Assembly (NCBI RefSeq): GCF_011044995.1 | Contig: NZ_JAAKZW010000014.1 | Coordinates: 1 to 64,000, forward strand | Length of the DNA: 64,000 nucleotides | From: Streptomyces mesophilus | GTDB taxonomy: Bacteria; Actinomycetota; Actinomycetes; Streptomycetales; Streptomycetaceae | Direction of reading: 5' to 3' | Shown: positions 43,128 through 50,731 of the stretch, one piece after another | Layout of the letters: each line of letters begins with the position of its first letter | Numbering within the stretch: position 1 is the stretch's first letter | The notes under the pieces: model-generated | Database searches by the model: none | What the model was told of the DNA's origin: nothing | What the model saw: the letters and a program-made list of their open reading frames with translations, nothing else | Made by a program: the position numbers and the translations under genes

Positions 43128-43990
43128 CGCGACTCCCTCCACCCGGCCGGCGCGGACTGTCCCGCCCGTCCGCTCGACTTCGACGGCTCGGCCTGCGCTG
43201 CCGACCGGTCGGCCGGCGCTTTCGGCAGGTCGGCCGGCGTACCGAGTGTGATGCGCTGCTCGAGCCCCTGCGCGCGGGTGAGCAGCGTGGTCGCGTACGC
43301 GCGTCGCACCTCGTCCGGGTCGGCGAAGCCGGGCTCGTCGGCCAGCCACACATCCGGTACGTCGGCGGCGCACTCGAGCAGCAGCTCCTCGCTGACCTGG
43401 GGCGCGAGCGCCGAAGCCGCGCCCGCCACGTCCGGTCCGAAGACAGCGAGCGCGTGGTCCGAGGCGTCGTACGGCTTGGCGGCCGAGGTCGCCGCGCCGC
43501 GCCAGTTGTGGTGCCAGATCATCGAGGCTCCGTGGTCGATCACCCACAGGTCGCCCTGCCACAGGAGCATGTTGGGGTTGCGCCAGGAGCGGTCGACATT
43601 GTTGATCAGGGCGTCGAACCACACCACGCGCCCGGCCTCCTCGGCCGACACCTCGTGGGCGAGCGGGTCGAATCCGATGGCGCCGGACAGGAACTCCATG
43701 CCCAGGTTGAGGCCACCGCTCGACTTGAGCAGCCCCTGGACCTCCGGATCGGGCTCCCCCAGACCGATCACCGGGTCGAGCCGGATCTGCGCGAGACCCG
43801 GAATCCGCAGGCCGAGCCGGTCCGCGAGCCGGCCGCAGATCACCTCGGCGACGAGCGTCTTGCGGCCCTGTCCCGCGCCGGTGAACTTCATGACGTAGAG
43901 GCCGAGATCGTCGGCCTCGACAAGTCCGGGGAGCGATCCGCCTTCACGCAGCGGGGTGACGTAGCGGGTCGCTGAGACTTCCGTGAGCAT
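43124..43990 (-). CDS. HipA-family kinase-like protein
   Basis: Predicted 288-residue protein with a shortened HipA-like kinase fold. LYVMKFTGAGQGRKTLVAEV carries a likely ATP-anchoring Lys35. WFDALINNVDRSWRNPNML gives Asp133 and Asn138 in the catalytic-loop arrangement, and LWVIDHGASM gives Asp152 in a DxG-like site. It lacks the N-terminal HipA domain of E. coli HipA and has a Pro/Ala/Ser-rich tail from about 255. It overlaps the DUF3037 gene by 4 bases, and no HipB repressor is present. It may phosphorylate a protein or RNA-related target; toxin activity is unproven. Confidence 0.8.
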   Translation of the reverse strand: MLTEVSATRYVTPLREGGSLPGLVEADDLGLYVMKFTGAGQGRKTLVAEVICGRLADRLGLRIPGLAQIRLDPVIGLGEPDPEVQGLLKSSGGLNLGMEFLSGAIGFDPLAHEVSAEEAGRVVWFDALINNVDRSWRNPNMLLWQGDLWVIDHGASMIWHHNWRGAATSAAKPYDASDHALAVFGPDVAGAASALAPQVSEELLLECAADVPDVWLADEPGFADPDEVRRAYATTLLTRAQGLEQRITLGTPADLPKAPADRSAAQAEPSKSSGRAGQSAPAGWRESR

Positions 43991-44097
43991 GCGCCCAAGC
44001 TATCCGGCGTTCGGACCGGGCGATCACAGGCGTGCCCCACGGCCTGCGGTCGACGGCGGCGGGGCGTTCCGGGCGCATCGCGGGGTACCCGGCGCGG

Positions 44098-44346
44098 ATG
44101 ACCGACGAAAACAGGAAGAAAACGGACGAACCCGAGGCCGAACAGCATGGCCGGCCCAACGTTCCCCGCGGTGACTCGGCCGTCGACCAGGCCCTGATCG
44201 AACTCGAGGAGGCAGAGACGGGCTCCCCCTCGGGCGGCCGGCGCAAGTGGGGCCGCGAAGGCGAGGCCGGCGACACTCTCACGCCGAATCAGCGCGCGCA
44301 GCAACAGGCCCAGGAATCCGGCGAGGACTCGCAGGACGGCTCCTGA
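44098..44346 (+). CDS. Small disordered hydrophilic protein
   Basis: Predicted 82-residue protein MTDENRKKTDEPEAEQHG, rich in Glu, Asp, Gln, Lys and Gly with hardly any hydrophobic residues except VDQALIELEEAE near the middle. It is likely disordered. No ribosome-binding site is strong, although GGCGCGG lies nearby. It is divergent from the HipA-like gene and precedes the HAD gene by 82 bases. No family recognised. Confidence 0.5.
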   Translation: MTDENRKKTDEPEAEQHGRPNVPRGDSAVDQALIELEEAETGSPSGGRRKWGREGEAGDTLTPNQRAQQQAQESGEDSQDGS

Positions 44347-44428
44347 TCCGCACGCCCCGACCGGCACCTGGGACGGCCGGCCGCAGGCTTCCGAGACCCC
44401 TGCGCAGCCAGTGAGAAACGAGCACACC

Positions 44429-45490
44429 ATGAAGCGAGCCGCACTCTTCGACGTGGACGGCACCCTCGTCGACACCAACTATCTGCACACGACGGCGTGG
44501 GCGGAGGCGCTGCGTCAGTGCGGCCATCACATCCCGATGGCGGCCGTCCACCGGGCGATCGGCCTGCCCTCGGTCGATCTGATCGAGCACCTCACGGGCA
44601 AGACGCCCGACGACGAAACGAAGACGCAGCTCAGCGCCGCGCACAAGGCGCTCTACGCTCCGTACTTCGAGCGCCTGCACGCCTTCCATGACGCGGCTCG
44701 GTTGCTGCGCACCCTCGCGGGAAAGGGTTGGGTGATCGTCCTGGTCACCTCGGCCTCGGGTGAGGAGCTCGAGGCGCTGCGGCGCGCGATCGACGCCGAC
44801 GACGTGATCGCGCAGACCGCGTCCGCGGACGACGTGGACGAGGGCAAACCCGCGCCCGACCCGGTGCACAAGGCGCTGGGGCTGGTCGGTGCCCCGGCGG
44901 AAGGATCCGTGTTCGTCGGCGACTCCGTCTGGGACGTCCGGGCCGCCGGGCAGGCGGGTATCCCGTGCGTGGCCCTGCTCTCGGGGGGCATCCCGCGTGC
45001 TGAACTGGAAGAGGCGGGCGCGGCGGTCGTGTACCAGGACACGGCGGACCTGCTGGACCGGCTGGACGAGAGCCCTTTGCGCGTACGAGAAGACCAGCTG
45101 AACGAAAGCCCCTCGGGCGCACGAGAGGAGAGCACGGTGAGCGGACAGGACGAGACGGTGGGCGAGCAGGACGAAACCCCCGAGGCCGTACCGGACGACA
45201 ACCTGGAAACGGGCCTCGGCCAGGGAGGGGACGACACCGACGGACCCGAACACCCGGTCCCCGGCGGCGAGTTGCCGCAGGGACCCGGCGAGCGAGCCGA
45301 GGCCGTGCCGCGTGACCTGCCCGACCAGCAGGCACGCGAGGGCGACCCCTGGGACCTTCACGAGCCGGGCACGTCCTCCGAGGACGACGCGGCACCCGGC
45401 CCCGGTGACTCTGGCACGGACTCGGGCGAGGAAGCCGGCCCGGAGGGCGCCCAGTCCGAGCAGCCGAAGCCCGACGAGCCCTCCGCCTGA
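44429..45490 (+). CDS. HAD-family phosphatase with acidic disordered C-terminal tail
   Basis: Predicted 353-residue protein. Residues 1-212 form an HAD hydrolase of the beta-phosphoglucomutase/phosphoglycolate-phosphatase type: FDVDGTLVDTN (Asp8, Asp10), VLVTSAS, EGKPAPDP (Lys140) and VFVGDSVWD (Asp165, Asp169). Residues 213-353 are Glu/Asp/Gly/Pro-rich and should be disordered. HAD enzymes normally end near residue 215-220, so the tail is an addition; an internal GTG at about 45137 could alternatively start a separate small protein. Substrate unknown. Confidence 0.85.
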   Translation: MKRAALFDVDGTLVDTNYLHTTAWAEALRQCGHHIPMAAVHRAIGLPSVDLIEHLTGKTPDDETKTQLSAAHKALYAPYFERLHAFHDAARLLRTLAGKGWVIVLVTSASGEELEALRRAIDADDVIAQTASADDVDEGKPAPDPVHKALGLVGAPAEGSVFVGDSVWDVRAAGQAGIPCVALLSGGIPRAELEEAGAAVVYQDTADLLDRLDESPLRVREDQLNESPSGAREESTVSGQDETVGEQDETPEAVPDDNLETGLGQGGDDTDGPEHPVPGGELPQGPGERAEAVPRDLPDQQAREGDPWDLHEPGTSSEDDAAPGPGDSGTDSGEEAGPEGAQSEQPKPDEPSA

Positions 45491-45656
45491 GCGCCTGCGG
45501 GGCCGCCTCCAGTAGGCACCCGGCCGGGCGAAGATTTCGGTGCGGTTTGAACAACTTCCCGACTGCGGCCGTACGAGAGGACAGGATTCCGATACGGGCC
45601 GAGCTCCGGCCCATGCGCCGACGACCGGCGCAGGACCGCCAAGGGGAGTCATCAGG

Positions 45657-46175
45657 ATGACCGTTACGCAGCAGCCCCAGCACCCCGTCGAGTCGGCGGA
45701 GCCGGAGGCGGGGACGCAGTGGTGCGGGTGCCCGTCACGGCGCACCGTCGTCTCGGCGGTGGGTGTCGCGGGCCTTGCCGTTGCGCTCACCGCCTGCGGA
45801 GGTTCCGATGACGGCGGCGGTTCGGACGAGGCACAGGAGCCGGCGGGCGAGGCCTCCGACCAGCCGACCGAGGGCGGCGGGGGCGGCGGCGAGGAGCTCG
45901 CCAAGACCGCGGACATCCCGGAGGGCGGCGGCACGGTCTTCAAGGACCAGGGCGTGGTCGTCGTGCAGCCGTCGGCCGGCGACTTCAAGGCGTACTCCTC
46001 GAAGTGCACACACGCCGGCTGCGGGGTCAAGGACGTCTCGGGCGGCACCATCAACTGTGTGTGCCACGGCTCCAAGTTCAGCATCGAGGACGGCAGCGTG
46101 AAGGGCGGACCGGCCCCGAAGCCGCTGCCCGCCGCGCAGATCACGGTGGACGGCGACTCGATCAAGCTCGGCTGA
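45657..46175 (+). CDS. Tat-exported Rieske iron-sulfur lipoprotein
   Basis: Predicted 172-residue protein. CPSRRTVVSAVGVAGLAVALTACGG is a twin-arginine lipoprotein signal (split over residues 25-49) with lipobox LTAC and Cys47 as anchor; a Gly/Glu linker follows. The Rieske domain has CTHAGC (Cys117, His119, Cys122) and CVCHGSKF (Cys134, Cys136, His137), a complete 2Fe-2S site with the usual disulfide pair. It probably carries electrons on the outer face of the membrane. A signal of this kind lets the folded cluster protein cross via Tat. Electron partner not found nearby. Confidence 0.92.
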   Translation: MTVTQQPQHPVESAEPEAGTQWCGCPSRRTVVSAVGVAGLAVALTACGGSDDGGGSDEAQEPAGEASDQPTEGGGGGGEELAKTADIPEGGGTVFKDQGVVVVQPSAGDFKAYSSKCTHAGCGVKDVSGGTINCVCHGSKFSIEDGSVKGGPAPKPLPAAQITVDGDSIKLG

Positions 46176-46226
46176 GCAACGTTCCGGGGCCTCGAAGCGA
46201 CCCCGGGCCACGCCGCCCGCCGCCGG

Positions 46227-46646
46227 TCAGCCGATCGGCGGCGGGAGAGCGACCTGGGCGGCGAGGAACTTCGGGGCCATCCCGCAGTAGCTGTCGGTGA
46301 TCAGTTCGGTGAGCTCGGTCCAGTCGGTGTGCTCACCGAGGACGGCGGCGACCACGTTGTGGCCCCAGCCGGCGCGGAGGAACGGGAATCCGTCGATGGT
46401 CAGGCCGAGCAGATCGTCGGCGGGCACCCGGAAGGTCACCACGACGAGTTCCTGGTCCGCGGTCGCATACGGGGCGTAGACGGGGTGGCGATCCGGATCC
46501 GGCGCGTAGAGGTGGGCGAACGTCCGCGTACGGATCCGCCAGCGCATGCCGATCCAGGCCGGCTCCTCGTACGACTCGGGCAGGTGCCGGCAGATCGACC
46601 GCAGCCGATCCAGGATCTCCGGCGGCACGTCTCCGGGACTGGACAT
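46227..46646 (-). CDS. MmcQ/YjbR-family protein
   Basis: Predicted 139-residue alpha/beta protein. The pattern LDRLRSICRHLPESYEEPAW and LTIDGFPFLRAGWGHN with a C-terminal helix ELTELITDSYCGMAPKFLAAQ fits the MmcQ/YjbR fold, a double-wing DNA-binding-like domain of unknown function. A possible role in nucleic-acid binding is only inferred from the fold. It converges with the Rieske gene. Confidence 0.8.
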   Translation of the reverse strand: MSSPGDVPPEILDRLRSICRHLPESYEEPAWIGMRWRIRTRTFAHLYAPDPDRHPVYAPYATADQELVVVTFRVPADDLLGLTIDGFPFLRAGWGHNVVAAVLGEHTDWTELTELITDSYCGMAPKFLAAQVALPPPIG

Positions 46647-46699
46647 GGTTCGACCCTAGCGACTCCGCACGGCCGGCGGCCACCGGCCCACGAGTGGTG

Positions 46700-47326
46700 C
46701 TAGCCCTTCCAAGCGGCGAGGATCTCGTCGGTCGTGGTGACCGACGAGATCAGCGCGAGGGTGTTACGGATCATCAGCGGGGTGTAGTCGGCGGGCACGC
46801 CCGCGATGGCGTCCGCGGGCACCACCACGCGATAGCCCAGGTTGACGGCGTCGAACACGGTGTTGGGGATGGCGACATTGGCCGACACCCCTGTGACGAT
46901 CAGCGTGCGGCAGCCGAGGTTGCGCAGCAGCGCGTCCACGTCCGTGCCGGCCATCGGCGACAGACCGTGCAGTCGGCGGACGACCAGATCCTCTTCGGCG
47001 ACCTCGATCGGCGGGGCGATCCGGACCGCTTTGGTGCCGGATATCTGCAGCACGGGAAGGCGCGAAACGGCGTGGAAGAGCCGGGCGTTGTGGTTGGAGC
47101 CGCGTCCGTCGGGGCGGCGTTCGGCCACCGCGTGCAGGACCTGGACCGAGGCGTAATGGGCCGCGGCGACGAGGCGGGCGATGTTGGTGAGCGCGCCCGA
47201 GGAGCGGGCCTGTTCGGCCAGTTCGGGCAGGGCGCTCTCCTCGCCCACGACGCCCTGCTGGCACTCGCTGGTGAGCAGTACGGTGGTGGCGGGATCGAGC
47301 AGCTCGGCGAGCGTTTCCCTGGCCAT
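46700..47326 (-). CDS. Isochorismatase-family hydrolase lacking the usual Cys
   Basis: Predicted 208-residue protein with GGAGGG before the ATG. The fold is recognisable: ATTVLLTSECQQGVVG near the start, SPMAGTDVDALLRNLGCRTLIVTG and VSANVAIPNTVFDAVNLGY. In cysteine hydrolases the stretch reads G-V-x-T/S-x-x-C; here the nucleophile position is Ala (SANVA), and the first acidic residue sits as Glu in TSECQQ. It may have isochorismatase-like chemistry, as some family members lack Cys, or may be inactive. It is divergent from an FDOR gene across 172 bases. Confidence 0.8.
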   Translation of the reverse strand: MARETLAELLDPATTVLLTSECQQGVVGEESALPELAEQARSSGALTNIARLVAAAHYASVQVLHAVAERRPDGRGSNHNARLFHAVSRLPVLQISGTKAVRIAPPIEVAEEDLVVRRLHGLSPMAGTDVDALLRNLGCRTLIVTGVSANVAIPNTVFDAVNLGYRVVVPADAIAGVPADYTPLMIRNTLALISSVTTTDEILAAWKG

Positions 47327-47498
47327 CTGGCCCTCCTGACGCAGCGTCGGCCGGCACACGGCGCGCGGACCGTGTGAAGTCGGCGCGAGGGTAACCCCCA
47401 TTGCGTACCGGCGGAAGAGACCCCATGATTTTCTGACGCAGAGTCAGGAATGCCTCTGTGCACGGACCATGGAGCCGAAGGCACGGAGGGGAACACGG

Positions 47499-47969
47499 AT
47501 GAGCGTGACACAACGCAGGGGCCGGCGGATCATGATGACGCGGGAGGAACTGGACGCCTTCCTCGCCGAACAGCGCACCTGCCGGGTGGCCACCGTCTCC
47601 GCGGACGGCGCACCGCACGCCAGCACCCTCTGGTTCGCCTGGGACGGTGGCTCGCTGTGGCTGTACTCGATCACCCGCAGCAAGCGCTGGGCAGATCTGC
47701 GCGCGGACCGGCGCATCGCGGTCGTGGTGGACGCCGGCGAGGACTACGGCGAGTTGCGCGGAGTGGAGCTGGCCGGTTCGGTGGAGTTCGTCGGTGAGGA
47801 GCCGCGGGTCGGGGAGCCGTGTCCCGAACTCGACGAGATCGAGAAGCAGTTCGCCCGCAAGAACTTCGGCATGGACCAGATGCCGCACGACGGACGGCAT
47901 GCGTGGGTGCGGCTCACACCGGACACCATCGCCTCGTGGGACTTCCGGAAGCTGACGGAACTGCACTGA
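47499..47969 (+). CDS. Pyridoxamine 5'-phosphate oxidase-fold / F420-dependent oxidoreductase (FDOR)
   Basis: Predicted 156-residue split-barrel protein. After an Arg-rich leader, LDAFLAEQRTCRVATVSADGAPHASTLWFAWDGG is split over the first half and is typical for FDOR-B/PPOX proteins that bind F420, FMN or related cofactors. IAVVVDAGEDYGELRGVELAGSVEF forms the barrel. GGAGGGG precedes the start. These enzymes perform reductions or bind biliverdin or F420; the exact one cannot be chosen. It is divergent from the isochorismatase-like gene. Confidence 0.85.
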   Translation: MSVTQRRGRRIMMTREELDAFLAEQRTCRVATVSADGAPHASTLWFAWDGGSLWLYSITRSKRWADLRADRRIAVVVDAGEDYGELRGVELAGSVEFVGEEPRVGEPCPELDEIEKQFARKNFGMDQMPHDGRHAWVRLTPDTIASWDFRKLTELH

Positions 47970-48002
47970 GGCCCACGCTCACGGCACCAGGCGGCCGAGG
48001 CT

Positions 48003-48908
48003 TCACGCCTCCGCCACCTCCCCCGCCTCCCGCAGCGCGTCGACCGCCGCCCTGATCGAGGGTCGGCGGTCGGCGTCCGTGCGCCACACCGCGTACACAT
48101 GGCGGGCGATCTTCTGACGCAACGGCACCACGCGCACGCCGTCCGGCGCCTGGCCGCGCCCCAGGCGCGGGGTGACGCACACCCCCAACCCCGCTCCCAC
48201 CAGGGCCAGTTGGGTCGAGTGCTCCTCGGCCTGGTGCCCGATGCGCGGCTCCACGCCCTTGGAACGCAGGGTGTAGAGCAGCCAGTCCTGGCAGAACGCG
48301 CCTTCGGGCCAGCAGATCCACTCGTCGTCGGCGAGCTCTTCGAGGGACAGCTCGGCGCGGTCGGCGTACCGGTGGCCCGCCGGCAGCACCACATCGGCCC
48401 GGTCGTCGAGCAGGGAGGCCTTGGCCAGGCCCTCGGGCATGGGGAGGGGCTTGTTGTACCAGTCGAGGACGACGGCCACATCGAGATCGCCGCGTACCAC
48501 CGCCCGTACGCCGAAGGCCGGTTCGAGCTCCTGCGAGCGCACCACCAGGCCGGGGTGCGCCTTGCGCAGCGCGAGGAAGGTGAGCGGGAACAGGCCGCGG
48601 GCCGCGGTCGGGAAGGCTCCGATACGCAGCTCGCCGACCACCTGGCCGCGGTGCGCCTCCAGGTCCGACTGCGCGTACTCGACCTGCGAGATGATCCGCG
48701 CCGCGTGCTCGGCGAGCAGCACACCGGCGTCGGTGAGGCGCACACCGCGCCCGTTCTTGGCGATGAGCTGCTGGCCGATCTCGCGCTCCAGCTTGGTCAG
48801 TTGCTGCGACACGGCGGAGGTCGTGACATGCAGCCCCGCGGCCGCCCCGCTCACCGAGCCGTGCCGGGCGAGGGCGTCGAGGGTGCGCAGACGCTCGAGG
48901 TTCAGCAT
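48003..48908 (-). CDS. LysR-family transcriptional regulator
   Basis: Predicted 301-residue regulator. MLNLERLRTLDALARHGSV and AAAGLHVTTSAVSQQLTKLER give the LysR helix-turn-helix; the C-terminal periplasmic-binding-like domain runs from about 92 with VGELRIGAFPTAARGL. It is divergent from the EamA transporter gene with an inverted repeat between them, the usual LysR target layout, so it likely controls that exporter in response to its substrate. Confidence 0.92.
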   Translation of the reverse strand: MLNLERLRTLDALARHGSVSGAAAGLHVTTSAVSQQLTKLEREIGQQLIAKNGRGVRLTDAGVLLAEHAARIISQVEYAQSDLEAHRGQVVGELRIGAFPTAARGLFPLTFLALRKAHPGLVVRSQELEPAFGVRAVVRGDLDVAVVLDWYNKPLPMPEGLAKASLLDDRADVVLPAGHRYADRAELSLEELADDEWICWPEGAFCQDWLLYTLRSKGVEPRIGHQAEEHSTQLALVGAGLGVCVTPRLGRGQAPDGVRVVPLRQKIARHVYAVWRTDADRRPSIRAAVDALREAGEVAEA

Positions 48909-48958
48909 GTCCGCTCCATTGGCTCGCCCGTCAACATGTAAGCGATGCTAATCCATCC

Positions 48959-48987
48959 CTCGTAACAAATCTCGCTTGTGCTACGAG
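48959..48987. promoter_or_regulatory. Inverted repeat between LysR and EamA genes
   Basis: CTCGTA (48959-48964) and TACGAG (48982-48987) form an outer repeat, with an inner ACAA...TTGT pair (48965-48968/48976-48979). It lies 51 bases before the LysR start and 25 bases before the transporter ATG, a plausible LysR operator. Confidence 0.55.
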
Positions 48988-49011
48988 ATCGCGGGGACGA
49001 TCGTAGAGGTC

Positions 49012-49959
49012 ATGGCCACTGCCTCCGCCTCCCGCACCCGTATCCGCACCTCCACCACCGCGCCCGCGTCCACGCCTCGGCGCACGCTCGACTGGCGGCT
49101 CCGCTTCGCGGTGCTCTCCTTGATCTGGGGCTTCAGCTTTCTGCTCATCAAGGTGGGTACGCATGGCTACGCACCCTTCCAAGTGACCTTCGGACGGCTC
49201 CTGTTCGGCACCCTGGTCCTCGCCGCGGCGATGCTGGTGCGGCGCGAGGGGCTGCCGCGCGGGTGGCGCACCTGGGGACATCTGACGGTGGCGGCGTTCT
49301 TCCTCAACGCCCTGCCGTTCTCGCTCTTCGCCTACTCGGAACTCACGATCCCGTCGACGCTCGCCGGCATCTGCAACGCGACCTCGCCGCTGTGGGGCAT
49401 GGCCCTGTCGATGGTCGCGCTCTCCGAGGACCGGCCGACCCGCCGGCGCGTGGCGGGCCTGGGTCTCGGCTTCCTCGGCGTCCTGACGGTGCTTGGCGCC
49501 TGGCAGGGCTTCCAGGGCATCGACGCGGCGGGCACGGCCATGGCGCTCGCCGCTTCCCTGAGCTATCCGATCGGCTGGATCTACGTGCGGCGCACACTCG
49601 CGGGCAGCACCGAGTCGCATCTGTCCCTCATGGGTGCACAGCTGTTGCTCGCCACCGCGCAACTGGCCTTCGTCACCCCGCTGTTCACCTCCATGCCGAC
49701 CGGCTTCCCGGTCCTGCCACTGCTCGCCGTCATCGCGCTCGGCGCCCTCGGAACCGGCCTCGCGGTGCTTCTCCAGTACGGCCTCGTGGCGGAGATCGGC
49801 CCCACGACCGCGCAGATGGTCACGTACTTCATCCCGGTCATCGCCACCGCCGCGGGCGTGGCCCTGCTCGGCGAATCCCTGTCGTGGTCGACACCGGTGG
49901 GTGCGGCGATCGTCCTGGCGGGCGCGGCTCTGACCCAGTCGCGGGCCAAGGCGGCCTAG
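49012..49959 (+). CDS. EamA-family (DMT) transporter
   Basis: Predicted 315-residue membrane protein with ten membrane spans and two EamA domains, beginning after a Thr/Arg-rich leader with FAVLSLIWGFSFLLIKVGTHG and ending GVALLGESLSWSTPVGAAIVLAGAAL. DMT exporters move amino acids, metabolites or drugs. The ATG at 49012 is near AGAGGT; the ATG/GTG options upstream overlap the operator. It is divergent from the LysR gene, likely its regulator. Confidence 0.9.
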   Translation: MATASASRTRIRTSTTAPASTPRRTLDWRLRFAVLSLIWGFSFLLIKVGTHGYAPFQVTFGRLLFGTLVLAAAMLVRREGLPRGWRTWGHLTVAAFFLNALPFSLFAYSELTIPSTLAGICNATSPLWGMALSMVALSEDRPTRRRVAGLGLGFLGVLTVLGAWQGFQGIDAAGTAMALAASLSYPIGWIYVRRTLAGSTESHLSLMGAQLLLATAQLAFVTPLFTSMPTGFPVLPLLAVIALGALGTGLAVLLQYGLVAEIGPTTAQMVTYFIPVIATAAGVALLGESLSWSTPVGAAIVLAGAALTQSRAKAA

Positions 49960-50049
49960 CCGCCTCAGGGGCATCGGCGCAGACCATTAAGATGGCCGCG
50001 CTTTCGAGGGTCGAGAGGCGAGCAGCGCGCAACGGGGCAAGGGGGCAGC

Positions 50050-50097
50050 ATGTTCGACGTCGACGGGTTCCCGGCAGTACCGAGTGCGGGCCGATGA
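50050..50097 (+). CDS. 15-codon upstream ORF or frameshifted N-terminus of the SUKH gene
   Basis: ATG at 50050, preceded by AAGGGGGCAGC, opens MFDVDGFPAVPSAGR and stops at TGA overlapping the next ATG as ATGA (50094-50097). It has a better ribosome-binding site than the SUKH-like gene. It could be a coupled leader peptide, or the true N-terminus separated by a frameshift. Confidence 0.45.
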   Translation: MFDVDGFPAVPSAGR

Positions 50098-50705
50098 GAG
50101 GCTTCCGACGCAGCCGGGCCTCCCGGAGCCTGCCTTCCGGGCCGCCCCCGCTGACCACGGCGGAGGTTGCCGAAGCCGAGGCCGAGCTCGATGTCCGCTT
50201 CCCTGCCGCGTACCGCCGCTACTTGCTGCAGGTGAGCGCCGGCGGTGCAGTGTGCGAGCTCCGGAAGTCGGCGGACGGCTGGTGGTGGGCGGGCGACCAC
50301 AGGTGGCCGCGACGTGACCTGTTGCGAGTGCCCTTCCCACATCCGGACGACTACGCGGCGGCTGATGACGCGCTCGACCGGTGCGAACCCCGAGCCGAGG
50401 AGTATGCCGACGCGGCGGCGTTCGACCGGGCGTGGAGAGCCTGGGACGCCGAGTGCGAGGAGTTCGAGGACCGCAAGACGGCCGGAGCGGTGATCGCGCA
50501 GGAGCACGGCTGTGGCTTCGCGACTCTCCTGGCGATCACCGGCCCTCTCGCCGGCACGATGTGGTGGGACGGCCGGGCCACCTGCGACCTGATCCTCCCG
50601 CTCTCCCTCGACCACGCCGGCGGCGCACGGCCCGTGACCTTCGACGAGTGGCTGCCCCGCGACTCATGGGACTTGCTGCCGCCGGGCTGGGGACGACCGG
50701 TCTAG
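50094..50705 (+). CDS. SMI1/KNR4 (SUKH)-family protein
   Basis: Predicted 203-residue protein. PPLTTAEVAEAEAELDVRFPAAYRRYLLQ, spread over residues 18-46, and the later WDLLPPGW ending match SMI1/KNR4 proteins, which in bacteria are often immunity proteins against polymorphic toxins. The N-terminal 17 residues are Arg/Ser-rich and unusual. Its start overlaps a 15-codon ORF (ATGA). No toxin gene is adjacent. It converges with the MocR-type gene; both stop codons lie within a 12-bp repeat. Confidence 0.75.
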   Translation: MRGFRRSRASRSLPSGPPPLTTAEVAEAEAELDVRFPAAYRRYLLQVSAGGAVCELRKSADGWWWAGDHRWPRRDLLRVPFPHPDDYAAADDALDRCEPRAEEYADAAAFDRAWRAWDAECEEFEDRKTAGAVIAQEHGCGFATLLAITGPLAGTMWWDGRATCDLILPLSLDHAGGARPVTFDEWLPRDSWDLLPPGWGRPV

Positions 50706-50731
50706 GTCACCGGAGACAGCCGGTCTAGGTC
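50697..50731 (+). repeat. 12-bp direct repeat carrying both convergent stop codons
   Basis: CCGGTCTAGGTC at 50697-50708 contains the TAG of the SUKH-type gene; the identical sequence at 50720-50731 contains the stop of the convergent MocR-type gene. Probably a small duplication. Confidence 0.7.

Noticed and set aside
45137-45490. Separate gene for the acidic HAD tail starting at an internal GTG
   Set aside because: No good ribosome-binding site precedes it and the frame is continuous with the HAD; I kept a fusion but mention the alternative.
48978-50705. A single 575-codon frame spanning the EamA and SUKH genes
   Set aside because: The N-terminal part is a shadow of the EamA gene. The SUKH part has its own start at 50094.
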